A DNA stretch of 64,000 nucleotides from Nannochloropsis salina CCMP1776 (lineage: Eukaryota; Sar; Eustigmatophyceae; Eustigmatales; Monodopsidaceae). Where the stretch lies: assembly GCA_004565275.1 (NCBI GenBank), contig SDOX01000145.1, forward strand, positions 441,071 to 505,070, written 5' to 3'. The notes beneath the pieces are model-generated. The model saw only the letters and a program-made list of their open reading frames with translations, had not been told where the DNA came from and ran no database searches. Below, piece after piece: positions 1 through 11,756 of this stretch (positions within the stretch are counted from its first letter, which is position 1; each line of letters begins with the position of its first letter). The position numbers and the translations under genes were made by a program.

Positions 1-3000
1 CAGGCTCCGCAGAGGATGACATCAACACGTGAAGGTTGGAGGTGTGAGGTTGACCACTGCCGGCGAGGACCGACGCGCTCTCCAGATCCTCATGCGGGTC
101 CACAGGATTGGCCTGTATGTGCCGCTGCTCGTCAGGGTCGGGTCCGGCGCCGCGAAGGGTGGAGCGAGGCCCTGCGATGATGCTCCCGGGATGGCGCGAC
201 GGCCTTGCCGCAGCGTGCGAGCTCAGTTCGGATGCGGACGACCACCCTTCCCCTTCCCCCCGTCCCTTCCGTCCGCTCTCCTGTGCGGAGGCCCAGAACT
301 GACGTCCTCCATCCTCCCGGCCGCAGACCACGCGCACAATCTCCATGACGTCCACCAGCCCCACCACCGACCCGTCCCGGCTGTCCGTCACGGGTAGGTG
401 CAGATAATGGTTCTCGCGCATCATGTACAAGGCCTCCAAGACCGTGGCCTCTGCCTCGATCGTGTCTGGCCGGGCCGTCATAACACTCGAGACCGCCGTG
501 AAATCTGGGCTCAGTTCCTGGGACACCACCCTGCCTAGCATGTCCTTGGGGGTGAAGATCCCCACCAAGCTTTCATCCTCGTCCACCACCAACACCGCCT
601 TCCGACACTTACTCATAACTTCGGCGGCCGTGCGTACGTTCACAGTGGCCCGGACAATGTTGGTCGGTGCCCCCTGCTGCCCTAATAATGCTCGCAGAGA
701 TGGGTTACAGTCTCTACCGGGCTCTGATTGCTCCTGCAACAGCTGCATGAGGTGCATTAAAGCTCCATGCCCCCCCTGGGCGACGCCCGCCGATGCGGCT
801 GCCAGGGAGGAGGCAGTTTTCTCTTCTCTCCTCTCCAGTCGGGTGATCGCGTCGCTTAAACACTTGGCGATGTCCAACAAGCCCACTACCTGACCATGCG
901 GGCCCATCACAGGCAGGTGCCGGAAGCGGCCTTTCACCATAGTGGTCAGCGCATCGATACTGTCACTGTCTTGCGAAACCGACTTGGGGTTCTCAGTCAT
1001 GATGGTACTTATGGGGGTCTCGGCCTCCGCTCTGTATTGTGCAATCACCCGGCGCGTCACGTCATTGTCTGTTAAAATGCCCAAGACCTTTCCCGTCCGG
1101 GAAGTCACTAGGGCCGCGTCTGTACGTTTGTGGACCATCGCCTTCGCCACCTCCGCAACAGACGATGCCCCGTCGACCACCAAAGGGTTGCGGGGCCGTA
1201 ATTTGGAGACAGGCCGGAAGGACGAATCTTTCTTGCCTCGGAGCGCGATATGAGGGATGCTCCCAACCCCCGACAGCCCACTGCGCATGGAGCCAGCTTC
1301 GGACTGCGACTCCCATGCATCGTCTCCTTCCCCCATCGTCGACGCCCAGAACGACCTCCCGCCGTCGTCCTTCCCTGTCAACGAGCTCAGACTCTGCACG
1401 ATCTCCATCGCGCTCAGCAGCCCCAGAGCGCGGCCACTCTCCTCCACCACAGGCAAGTTCAAGAAGTGTCCGTCCCGCATCGTGTACAACGCATCCAACA
1501 GTGACATGTCCGGGGTCACGCTCGCAGGCTTCGGCGTCATCACCTCGCCCAGACTCGCCCCCCCCGGCGACAGCCCCTTCGCCACCACCCGCCCCAACAC
1601 GTCCTTGAAGGTGACCAAGCCGATCAGCTCACCGTTCTCACCCACCACCAGGCATGCCTTACGCGAGGCTGCCATCTCTCTCGACGCCTCAAGAACCGTG
1701 GCCTCTTTCAAGAGAAGCGCTGTAGAAGAAGCTCCGCTGAGCATACTCCCCACACTCGGCAGCTTGCTCCCACCGTCCTCTCCATTCCCGCCGCTGGAAG
1801 AAAGCAATTGCATGAGCGTCGAGACAAGCGCCGTCTGGTGCTTCCCCCCGCCCCCACGTCCTGCTAACGCCATTGCCATCGCCGCTGCCTCCAGCTGCTT
1901 GTTCGTACCGCTGCCCGACTGTTTCTCCCGATGCTCCTCCATCTTCTCCAACCGAGTGATGGCATCGTTCAAGCACTTGGCGATGTCCAGGCATCCCACC
2001 ACCGCGTCCCCAGAGTCCAGCACGGGAAGATGACGGAAGCTGCCCCGTACCATCAAGGTCAGCGCGTCCAAGCAATCATCCTCCAGCGTCACCGTCGTCG
2101 GATTCGCAGTCATCACGTCTTCCGCTGTCGTCCCTTCCACCGACAGCTCCTTCGACACCACACGTCGGGTCACGTCTGTGTCCGTCAAGATGCCGCTCAA
2201 AGTCCCGTCCTTGCCTGTCAACAACACTGCTGCGGCGCGACGCTCCACCATCACTTGTGCAAGGGCAGCCACACTGGTCGTCGCCGCCAGCACCAGCGGC
2301 TTATCCGGCCGAAGCTTCGACACGGGCCGAGAAATTGACCTGGCTTGCAATTTAGAAGCACCTTTGCGATATGATACGGCACTGCGCATGGAGCCAGCTT
2401 CGGACTGCGACTCCCATGCATCGTCTCCTTCCCCCATCGTCGACGCCCAGAACGACCTCCCGCCGTCGTCCTTCCCTGTCAACGAGCTCAGACTCTGCAC
2501 GATCTCCATCGCGCTCAGCAGCCCCAGAGCGCGGCCACTCTCCTCCACCACAGGCAAGTTCAAGAAGTGTCCGTCCCGCATCGTGTACAACGCATCCAAC
2601 AGTGACATGTCCGGGGTCACGCTCGCAGGCTTCGGCGTCATCATCTCGCCCAGACTCGCCCCCCCCGGCGACAGCCCCTTCGCCACCACCCGCCCCAACA
2701 CGTCCTTGAAGGTGACCAAGCCGATCAGCTCACCGTTCTCACCCACCACCAGGCATGCCTTACGCGAGGCTGCCATCTCTCTCGACGCCTCAAGAACCGT
2801 GGCCTCTTTCAAGAGAAGCGCTGTAGAAGAAGCTCCGCTGAGCATACTCCCCACACTCGGCAGCTTGCTCCCACCGTCCTCTCCATTCCCGCCGCTGGAA
2901 GAAAGCAATTGCATGAGCGTCGAGACAAGCGCCGTCTGGTGCTTCCCCCCGCCCCCACGTCCTGCTAACGCCATTGCCATCGCCGCTGCCTCCAGCTGCT

Positions 3001-6000
3001 TGTTCGTACCGCTGCCCGACTGTTTCTCCCGATGCTCCTCCATCTTCTCCAACCGAGTGATGGCATCGTTCAAGCACTTGGCGATGTCCAGGCATCCCAC
3101 CACCGCGTCCCCAGAGTCCAGCACGGGAAGATGACGGAAGCTGCCCCGTACCATCAAGGTCAGCGCGTCCAAGCAATCATCCTCCAGCGTCACCGTCGTC
3201 GGATTCGTAGTCATCACGTCTTCCGCTGTCGTCCCTTCCACCGACAGCTCCTTCGACACCACACGTCGGGTCACGTCTGTGTCCGTCAAGATGCCGCTCA
3301 AAGTCCCGTCCTTGCCTGTCAACAACACTGCTGCGGCGCGACGCTCCACCATCACTTGTGCAAGGGCAGCCACACTGGTCGTCGCCGCCAGCACCAGCGG
3401 CTTATCCGGCCGAAGCTTCGACACGGGGCGTATTTGCTGGGACCTCCCAGTCGACTTGGTTGGGGTCGTGAAACTCATCGCTGAAAGTTTTCGGCCAGAG
3501 ACAGACTTGCTCGGAGAGAACTTGGCAGGGGAGATAGTGCTGGCAATGGAGCGTGCGGGCGATGACACCGCTGAGGAAGGAGCAGCACGCGCGGATGATA
3601 GGACCTCAACGGCTTCCTGCGGCATGGCGGCCCGCAATTCACGAATCTCTTCCTGGATTCCATCGACTTCCGATTGTAAAGGTTCGCAAGCCACGAACTT
3701 TTTGGCAGCCAACAGCTTCTGAATTTCCATTTTTAGATCTGCCGAGCGACTCTCGAGTTGGCTCAAGGTTGGAAGAGCAGAAAGCTCGGCCTCCAATAGG
3801 TCAAGCTCTTTTTGGAGGCTTTCACACCGCGCGAACTCTTTGGCCGCCAGTTTCAAGGCCAACTCCTTCTTGAGAGTGCTGATGTCTACTTCCAGGGCCG
3901 AGCGGCTCTTTTTGCTTTTCTCTCCTTCAAGCGATTCCTGCTTGTCCACACTCAGGGAAGCCCCGGCCTCTACTGCCTCGCGCTTTTCCTGTTCTACTAT
4001 GGCTTGTAACGATTGACGAGCATCCTCCACTTGCTGCTGGAGTCGGTCACATTCTATATACTTGCGGTCCTGCGCCGCTTGTCTCACCGCCGCTTCCAGA
4101 TGCTCGATTTCGTGCTCCTTCTCAGCGGAGGTAGGAAACAATTTCCGCATGCCCGATAAACGATTCACTTCCTCTTGCGCCTTTTGACATGCTGCAAAGT
4201 TCTTTGCGGCCTCCAGATGCATCAGCTCTTCCTCCGCCGTCTTGACTGCCGCTTCGAGATCCCCACGGCCTCTGAAACCCGTGGCTTCCGCGGCGGAAGG
4301 TTCCTTCGCATTTAAAATATCGCGAAATTTGAGTTCCAGCACTTTAACCTGGAGTTGAACCTCGTCGCATGCTTTGAAATTTTTGCTTTGGAAATGCTCG
4401 TCAATAGAGGTTTGAAGTGCAGCAATGTCATTCAGTACCTCTTGTCGCGTGGGCATGAGCCTTCGTAGCTCGATAAGGCTTTGCAATTCTATTTGCAGTT
4501 TCGAGCAGGCCACAAAGTTCTTCCGCAGGGACATATCCTCGATCGCGCTCTCGACCTCGGCCACCTTTCCCTCCAGGCTCTTGCGAGTGTACGGCAAAGG
4601 CTCACGCGCCTCCCGAACAGATGTAAGCGCACATTCAACCATCTTGATCTTCTCAGCCACAGCCACACACTCGTCGAAAGCTTTACGTTCATCCGCCGTC
4701 TTCGCATCTGCCTCCAGCTCAATGATGAGGCGCAGCAGCGCATCCTCTTCGAGCTTATTGTACGGATTAGTAATGCGTCGGTATTCTTGAACGCACAAGA
4801 AGCTCCGAACATAGGCCTGCAACTGGATGACCCCGCGTCGTCCAACCAGGTAGGCTCGGCGAGCATTTCGCATGCGGCACATAGCCTGCGCGGCTGACAA
4901 TCTTCTGACAAATGCGAGAAAGCGCCGACGAGTCTGATACTTCCGGATGGTAGCCTGGAGTCTGACAGCAGCGCGGTGCCGGCGCAGTCTAGTCCACGCT
5001 CTTTGAATGGTGTGAGCGCCGAACTTGACACGCAGCTCCAGGAGGCGTGCGAGTTTTTCCGCCATGGACTTGCGCATGAAGACCTTGCTCACCCCCATCT
5101 GCCATTCCCGCGCGTCCACGTTCAGCATTCGGGAAAGCTTCTCCACCAAGTCAGGGAGACTTGCACACCCGGGAACTAGGCGAGCGAATTGTTTGTACAT
5201 GACCGAATGAGGCTCGCGCAATGCGTAGCCTTGTTGACGGATGCGAATCGCCTCCATCATCCCTGCATACCTCAGCTGCCTCAGGATTTCCTTGGAGTCA
5301 AAATGCCCCGACAGCTTCTCGTGATTGGGTTTGACGCAGCGCACGTATCGCGGGGTGGTCATGTCCAGTGTTTCTACCAAGGTCGCCAGCGAGCTTCGGA
5401 ATTGGGACGACAAAGAGGCCTCCCGCAATCGGGAACCCCCTCCTTTCCCCCCTCGTCCCGCGCTCCCCGGTCCGGCGCCAGCGCCTCCCTTTTTCCTGTG
5501 CGACCGCTCTTCAAAGAGTTTTACGTCCAACAGAATGTCGTCACGAATGAGCGGATCGGTGCTGGATAATGCCAAGGCCCGCACATTCTGGTGCAGGTTC
5601 TCCACATTCCGCTCCACAAAGCCGTCGACCTCGTACAAGACGAGGCCGGCATAGTGTTTGACCCCAAAGCACACGTCGGAGTGCAAGCGAGGCCGCACGT
5701 ACGCTTCGCTTTTTCCTGCGAACGTTGTGTGCAACGCCGATAGGAAGCGGGCGTCCGCTTTGCCTGGGCCCCCGCCCACACTCTTGACGTCGTCCAAAAT
5801 GTTGAACAAGCAGGAAGCCCCCGTCTTTCCTCCTGTGGCAGCTACGGCCCCTCCTGCAGCCTCCCCTTCCGGAGCCCCGGCTTCCCGGTAATACCGAGAG
5901 TCGAGCAGTGCCAAGCACGGTTGGTTGTCGTTGAAAGAGACGTAGCTCCAGTCGATCCCTTCCCGCTCGTAGTCCTCCTGCTCCATCTCGAAGATATGCC

Positions 6001-7922
6001 GATTGAACTGGTTTTGAAGCGTCTCGTTGGCAAAGTTGATGAGAAGCTGCTCGAACGAGTTGTGCTCGAAGGCCTCGAAGCCGTAGATATCCAGCACGCC
6101 CCTGAATATCAAATGTGGTGGCAACAAAGAACATGTTAAGAGGTGCAACACTCCTTAATATTGTACCTGTACGCACGTAAGGATCCGACCAGTACATTCA
6201 CCCGCCGGTGTGCTTTCTGTCTTCCCGAGGACCCCTTGCCTGTCTTCCTCTGCCCTCCCCTCCCCGCCGAAAATATCCTAGCCACGTACATGAACCCCCA
6301 ACATTTATCCGCCGCGATTGTCAGATTCAGGCGGCGGACTAGCCAATTGAAGACACAGGAATAGACCGTTTTTGCCAGCGTGTCGCGCTTGTCTGCGGCC
6401 TCTGCCGCGTCATTGGGTTTGACCACCGTCTCGTCTTTCCGGGTGGTGATCTGCTTCGAGCAAAAGGTTTTTTGCATCTCCCCGGCGTCCAGCTTCAAGA
6501 AGCGGGCGGCCAGCTCCAGGTGTTTCTGAGTCGACGGCTCCGGCACCGAGCCGCCCTCGCCTGCGTCCTGGAAGCTGACGTTGCCCAGATGCAAGACCGC
6601 AGCCACCAATTCCAGCATGGTTCGCTGGAGGCGAGCGTCCAATCCAATGGCGGTCATGCATTCCATCGTCACCTTGAAATCGTCCACGTCAGATTTCCCC
6701 GCAATGTCCGTGCAGTGCCCGTGCGTGAGATATCGGAAGGCTCCGGTCCCGTCCTTCTCGTCTAAGCACAAATCCGCCAAGAGGTCCTTGTCGCCCCCTC
6801 GGATAATTTGGTAGAAAATGTGGAAATTCCTCTCTCCCTCCGCCTGTCGCACGATTCGTGTTTTTTCCAACAGGTAGTTGGTGATCTCCGCCCCGACAAT
6901 CCTCCCCGTTGCACCGAACTGTATCTTGACGTATTTCCCAAAGCGGGAGGAGTTGTCGTTCATGAGGGTCTTGGCGTTGCCGAAGCTCTCCAGGAAGGGA
7001 TTGGTGGACAAGACCTTCTTCTCTAGCTCCCCAACCTCCAAATGCGGCGCGGCCGCGGTCGTGGTCCCCGAAGCTGCAGCTCCCAGGATCGCCGCACTCG
7101 CACCGGTGAGAGAATCACTCGTGGACTCCGGCGTGGCGGCGACCCGGTAATGCGTGATGCGGGCCAAGTACTGCATGATAATCTTCATCGCCTCCGTTTT
7201 CCCCGCCCCGCTCTCCCCGCTGATGATAATCGATTGATTCGCCGGCAGCTTGGATCCGTCGTTGATGAAGGCCACGTAGGAGGCGTCCGCGACCTTGAAG
7301 AGATGGGGGGCCAGGCGCTCCTTGGCTTGCGTGTGGTGGTGGATCATCGCCGATTCCGAGTAGAGAGCATGATTCCACTTGTAGGGGTTGATGGAGATGA
7401 GGATGGGCCCCACGAAAGTGTACACTTCGTCGCGCGCGTACCGGGATCGGAGGCTCTCGAGGAGGGACATCTCTGTGGGGGCAGGGGCCCAAGAAGAAGG
7501 AGGGAAAAGCGGGATTAATGAGAAAGGAGCTAATCTCTGACAGACCTTTATGAAAATACAAGAAGGTGTGCTCTAGGACTCTTGTGGCAGCAGCCTCCAG
7601 CCCCCGTCTGCTCACCTGAGAAATCATTCAAGTCCAGTATATCTGGCACTCCCTCCTTCGCCTCCGCCTTGACTGTCAAAAGACCCTCTGACGTGAGGCG
7701 GTGCACTTGATCAAATTCATCCCGGACAAGCACAATTTTCTCGCTGACAAGCTCTTGCACGACTTTAACCGGCTTGTAGAGCATCTCCGCCTGCTTGGTC
7801 TCGTCGACCGTGCTGGCAAGGACTTTCCCATCCTTTCCTATCAGCTTGCTGGGGTCGAAGTAGACTTCGCGGGTGATTCGCCCAGTAAGAACGTCCATAT
7901 TACCCCCATCTGGATTCACCAT
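1..7922 (-). CDS. Myosin heavy chain fused to a CBS-domain array (3' end beyond window)
   Basis: Exons: 7922-7616, 7472-6290 and 6101-1, all GT-AG and phase-consistent. The last exon stays open for 6.1 kb to the window edge, giving about 2530 residues so far. The motor shows the P-loop GESGAGKTE, switch I NDNSSRFGKY and switch II DIYGFE. About four IQ-like motifs follow (near 5.1-4.8 kb). Next comes a helical tail (4.7-3.65 kb) with about seven copies of a K-[NK]-F-x-[AE]-C-x-x-x-Q-x-[EQ] motif resembling UVR hairpins. Finally there are three modules of four CBS domains (3.43-2.4, 2.33-1.3 and 1.22-0.35 kb), each starting RPVSKLRP and containing FRHLPV. Module order matches plant/fungal CBSCBSPB1 proteins, so a PB1 domain may lie outside. 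I checked the coil-to-CBS junction (3422-3700) codon by codon: no stop. Expected role: actin motor with a nucleotide-sensing tail (inference). The N-terminus is uncertain; a small upstream exon near 8.0 kb is possible. Confidence 0.88.
1281..2326 (-). repeat. CBS module copy A of a tandem in-frame duplication
   Basis: This 1046-bp segment recurs at an offset of exactly 1101 bp (367 codons) as 2382-3427. By eye only two substitutions separate the copies, near 1542 and 2105. It encodes four CBS domains and their linkers inside the myosin reading frame. Such near-identity implies a very recent duplication, gene conversion, or an assembly artefact. Confidence 0.93.
2382..3427 (-). repeat. CBS module copy B of a tandem in-frame duplication
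   Basis: Partner of 1281-2326 and, on the coding strand, the module nearer the motor. A unique 55-bp spacer (2327-2381), coding for a short basic Ser/Lys/Arg linker, separates the copies. A third module (about 350-1220) has the same architecture but is clearly diverged, so the array grew in at least two steps. Confidence 0.93.
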
Positions 7923-9145
7923 GCCCGACTGTGACGCGATTGGAGAAGCAGGAAGGAGAGGAGGAGAGTGAATACTACCGCTTTGCGTCACTTAGATATT
8001 AAAGCGCCCACTCATGGCAAGGTCTGACAACGACTTCGCCTGCTTGCCGCCAAAAAGATTCACTGAACAACAGTATCATGTGATTTTATCTTAGTTATAG
8101 TCCTAAAAATGCGAGGACGGTTTTGGTGGCATCAGAAGCTCCCTTTGCTGGTTGCTGCTCGATGGACACGCCATCCCAGCTCATTACCACGCCACATCGC
8201 ACGAGATTTGACCTATAAATGGACCTACCTCGCGTGTGCCTTGGTCTGAATGACCAATTCAAGCAGTGAGCTGCTGCCAATATCTGGCACGCAGGATTTT
8301 TTATCCTCGCCCGCGTGCTGCGCGCTACAATCGCTTGGATCAATTCGCTCTCCTGTATGACGTAAAATGGACGAGTTCCAATATTCTGAGTTTAAAGGAA
8401 CTTGCATGAGCCCGACACCGACTCGATAAGGTTACGTCATGTCTTCCATATGGACGTAGTTGGAACCCCGTGGCAGTGGGAAAGTGGTTGTTGAGAGTGC
8501 AAGCCTGACACCAATGTGGAAATTTCAAGTGACCCTCTTGGAAACCGAGACTGCTTGGCGCGTAGAAAAAGAGGTACATTGCAGCCGTACATGTCTACCA
8601 CCACATCCTCAATCGCCATGATTGTCAATCTTATAATGAAAGATCGTATACGATGAGCTCATTCGTGGTACCCATGTTCCTGTTCAGGACAAGATAGGCT
8701 TGAAGGCACCTCAAGCAAGCACCCCTAGGCCGTGCGCCTTGTAAGCTTCGTGTCTTCCTATTAATCAATCTTTCTTGACAGAATCGGCGCCCGCTCCAGA
8801 ATATTGCTATCATTGCGTGCAAAACACCTTATTTGTTGAATTATCTACATCCTAAATTGTGAAGCGGTTGCTGCTTTGCGTGTATTCGCAGTAGAAAGAC
8901 TTCTATCATCATCTTGTACACGTCCCCTTTCTTACGCTCCGCTCGCCTCTTCGAAGGCAACGCACTTTTGACGACAAAACCACCCTTCTCTTGTCCAGCC
9001 CTATCAGAAACATTTGTAGGAGGCGACCCTCTCCGCATCCGGAGCCTAGGGTGACCAAGCGTCGCGAGTGCAAGTTGGCACTTGTATATGACTGATTGTC
9101 GCACGTCCACCTCGAACCGGTTACCCTGTGAAGCTTTTTTAGACC
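7923..9145. other. Intergenic region between divergent myosin and ELMO genes
   Basis: No convincing gene is visible. It probably carries both upstream regions. On the minus strand an ATG near 8025 opens a six-codon frame that stops just before a possible donor near 7992, and a pyrimidine-rich CAG near 7929 could be the matching acceptor; a short first myosin exon here is therefore possible. Confidence 0.5.
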
Positions 9146-10486
9146 ATGGTGGCCCCTGTCCTTGTCGCCTACGAATTTATCGGGCCCGCGGATGCACCTG
9201 AGACGGGCTTCTCGTCCTCGTTCGAGCTCTTTGCTTCCGATTCCCCAACTGACGTGCTTACAGTGCTCGCCCTGCGCGAGGCCTTCCCCTACGTGGGTAA
9301 CTTCCATTTTCGAGCAAAGATTCCTTTCCAAGAGACGCAGTACGCCTGGCTGGATCTGACGGAGGAGGACACACCCTTGCCTCTCTCGACTGAAGAGAGC
9401 GATCAGCCACTCGTGGCGATCCGGGTCCTTCCCATGTCCTTCGAGGACGAGAACGTGGACCGGCAGGGGAAGAATGGAGAAGAGCTGGATTTCAGTGGGC
9501 CAGATTTGGATCAAGATATTGTGGAAAGTTGTATCGTCGGGGAAGGTGGCGGCAGCCGTGTAGGGGGCGGAGACGCTCTGGGAGTGGGAGGGGGGTGCGA
9601 CGCCTCGTTCTCCTCGCCAGGGGGGAGTTATGGCAACTGGGCCCATCAGCTGAAGGGCGTAGGCGAGTCGGTGATAACCTCGGACGTGGCACGAGACCTG
9701 ACCAAGAAGGGGCTGAAGGTGGGAAAGCAGGTGGGAAAGCAGGTGAACAAGCTCTGGCGACTGGTGGGCGAGGGCCTGGGGGGTGGTGAGAGGGGGGAAG
9801 GAGGGGCGGGGGACAGAAGGGAGGGGGACTCGTCGGTGCCTGAAGGCCCGAGCCCGTCGAGCGTCCGCTATTTGCGCAGGTGGGAAGATGCGTTGGTCAC
9901 GCCCCCCGACGCAGAGACCCTGCTCGCACTCTGGAAGGCGCTTTTCCCAGGGGCGGCCTCGCGAGAGGAGGGGGCCCAAGCACGGTCCCGGCAGTGGCGG
10001 AGAGCGGGATGCGAGGAAGAGGACCCCTTGCGAGAGTTCAGAGGGACGGGAAGTATGTGTGTACGGTGCTTAACATATTTCGCGCGGACGTATTCGGAGA
10101 AGACGCAGGACATCCTAGAACGGTACGAGGCTGGAAAAAAGGAGGGGTGTGGAAATCAGGAGATGTATCCATTAATTGGCGTCTCGAACAGCCTAATTTT
10201 GATTATGGTAGACATCTTCAAGCTGCGGGACGCTCGTTACGTACACGTGCAGTCGACGATGTGGAACCTTTTCGAAGGGGGGGGGTATGGCACCATGGAG
10301 GAGGTCTTTTCTGCGGCCCTGGCATACCTGGATCGCAGGTGGATGGAAACGGAGGCGTCTATCGAAGGTTTCTCGACTTTAGCCCGTGAAACAAGGCGGG
10401 CGCTGGAGGGGGTTTTGGGGCAGGGACCGTTGAATCTGCCGCATTTCCAGGCACTGGCGCAGGACGCGGGGTTGGGGTGGGCGTGA
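9146..10486 (+). CDS. ELMO-domain protein with DIX-like N-terminus
   Basis: Single-exon gene of 446 residues starting in a good ACCATGG context. The C-terminal half (about 240-430) fits the ELMO/CED-12 family: an LW-x-x-LFPG segment, the block DPLREFRGTGSMCVRCL, then YFARTY and YPLIGVSNSLI. ELMO proteins act with Rac/Arf-type GTPases, either as exchange-factor partners or as Arf GAPs; which applies here cannot be read. Residues 1-98 (AYEFIG, then FPYVGNFHFRAK, YAWLDL, and IRVLPM) resemble the DIX/DIX-like beta-grasp polymerisation domain. The middle is low-complexity Gly/Ser/Glu with a short amphipathic Lys/Val segment (about 175-210). The ELMO call is fairly secure; the DIX call is motif-level only. 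Confidence 0.75.
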   Translation: MVAPVLVAYEFIGPADAPETGFSSSFELFASDSPTDVLTVLALREAFPYVGNFHFRAKIPFQETQYAWLDLTEEDTPLPLSTEESDQPLVAIRVLPMSFEDENVDRQGKNGEELDFSGPDLDQDIVESCIVGEGGGSRVGGGDALGVGGGCDASFSSPGGSYGNWAHQLKGVGESVITSDVARDLTKKGLKVGKQVGKQVNKLWRLVGEGLGGGERGEGGAGDRREGDSSVPEGPSPSSVRYLRRWEDALVTPPDAETLLALWKALFPGAASREEGAQARSRQWRRAGCEEEDPLREFRGTGSMCVRCLTYFARTYSEKTQDILERYEAGKKEGCGNQEMYPLIGVSNSLILIMVDIFKLRDARYVHVQSTMWNLFEGGGYGTMEEVFSAALAYLDRRWMETEASIEGFSTLARETRRALEGVLGQGPLNLPHFQALAQDAGLGWA

Positions 10487-11756
10487 CGATACGTAGAAAT
10501 TGAGACGAGCGGAAAAAGGAAAAATATGTGAATTAAATCGAGCGATCTAGCTTTTAAGAAAAACACAAGGCGCAGCCTCTAGGGACGGACGGAGTGTGGG
10601 GGGCGTGTGTACACATCTTCATTGATCGCTTCTCCGAAGCGTCCCTCTCTTCCCAGGATTACCCGAGGCCAATCCATCTACCATTACTGTTCCCTTTCAT
10701 TGTACTCCATCCATTACACATTGCTTGTGACCTCGGTCCCCTCTGACACACCCTTCCCAGGTCTCTTACCTCCTACTCTTCCGAGACATAACGTTCGCTG
10801 GTTCTTGCAAATCGCACCAAGGATACCATCGTGGCACGCCAGTCCACGTAAGGCACAGAAGCTATCGACTGCCACAGACACATTTTCCTTCCGAAGCGAT
10901 GAGAATCGAAAAAAAGGCATGAGAGGAACAAGAAAGCGGGCCACGAGGGAGAGTAGGATCCCCATGCCCCCATCTCCCTGTCCATCAGATGGGCCTCTTT
11001 TCCCACCCATCAAAATTCATACACCCATGCGAATCAAACCTGACTTCCAAGCCAAGATGCACTTCAATACGAATCAGCTTCCCATGCACTGAACGCCTCT
11101 TTCGATGAGGTGAGGCACCGGGGGAGGTACAAAGGGTGACGACCCACAACCACATTCAGCTATTGCTCTGCCTCTAGCCTACACTACAATCTCCTACAAT
11201 TTCACAAGCCTACGACTCACATGAATGTGCTCAATTCAACAAATGTTTTATTTCGCCCGATTGCAAGATTCCCTTGCACGCCTTCAGCATGCTCGCTACA
11301 ATGAATCGCACCCAACGCTGCATTTCATAACCCAACCGGCGCCATTCACCTCTCGTCTGTTCGTCTCACTGTCTCCCTTTTTTACTCCCTTTCTGACGCA
11401 AAGACCAGCCAGACAAAGGGCACTTTTTCCCGAATGTGTGCGCGCACGAGTGTGATCAAAAAGTGAAAAAGGCCACTATATGCGATGCGTCTCTCCATGC
11501 AGGAGGGATCCCCTTAAAAGTCCCTCTCGTGCACGTCGCCTATCCTATCTATTTTTACTCGGTTCTCCTAGTTTGTCTCGCAAGTAATTCGCTCCAGCAT
11601 TCCGGCGGATCGTTACCCTTGATCGTGTACAAACCTTGCCTACTCTTCCACCGACCTTACTCTTCACTTGTGAGTGGGCTACTACAGCGCACGTCACGAT
11701 TGGAACTACTCGTACGAATTTCTCACGGAATATATCTCGCGTGACTTCCTCTGCGC
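10487..11756. other. Convergent intergenic region, no gene seen
   Basis: Lies between the ends of the ELMO gene (+) and the NYN-like gene (-). Short open frames on both strands have no recognisable motif or family resemblance. It is long for two 3' UTRs, so a non-coding transcript is possible but unsupported. Confidence 0.5.

Noticed and set aside
1257-3134. Long plus-strand frames (258 and 318 codons) opposite the CBS modules
   Set aside because: They are antisense to clear CBS domains, repeat only because the modules repeat, and have no family resemblance.
5541-6197. Minus-strand 218-codon frame over the myosin motor
   Set aside because: Out of frame with the motor; the correct frame shows DIYGFE and downstream motor sequence.
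9100-9130. TCGAACC, resembling a tRNA T-loop on the minus strand
   Set aside because: The full B-box consensus and a cloverleaf are not present.
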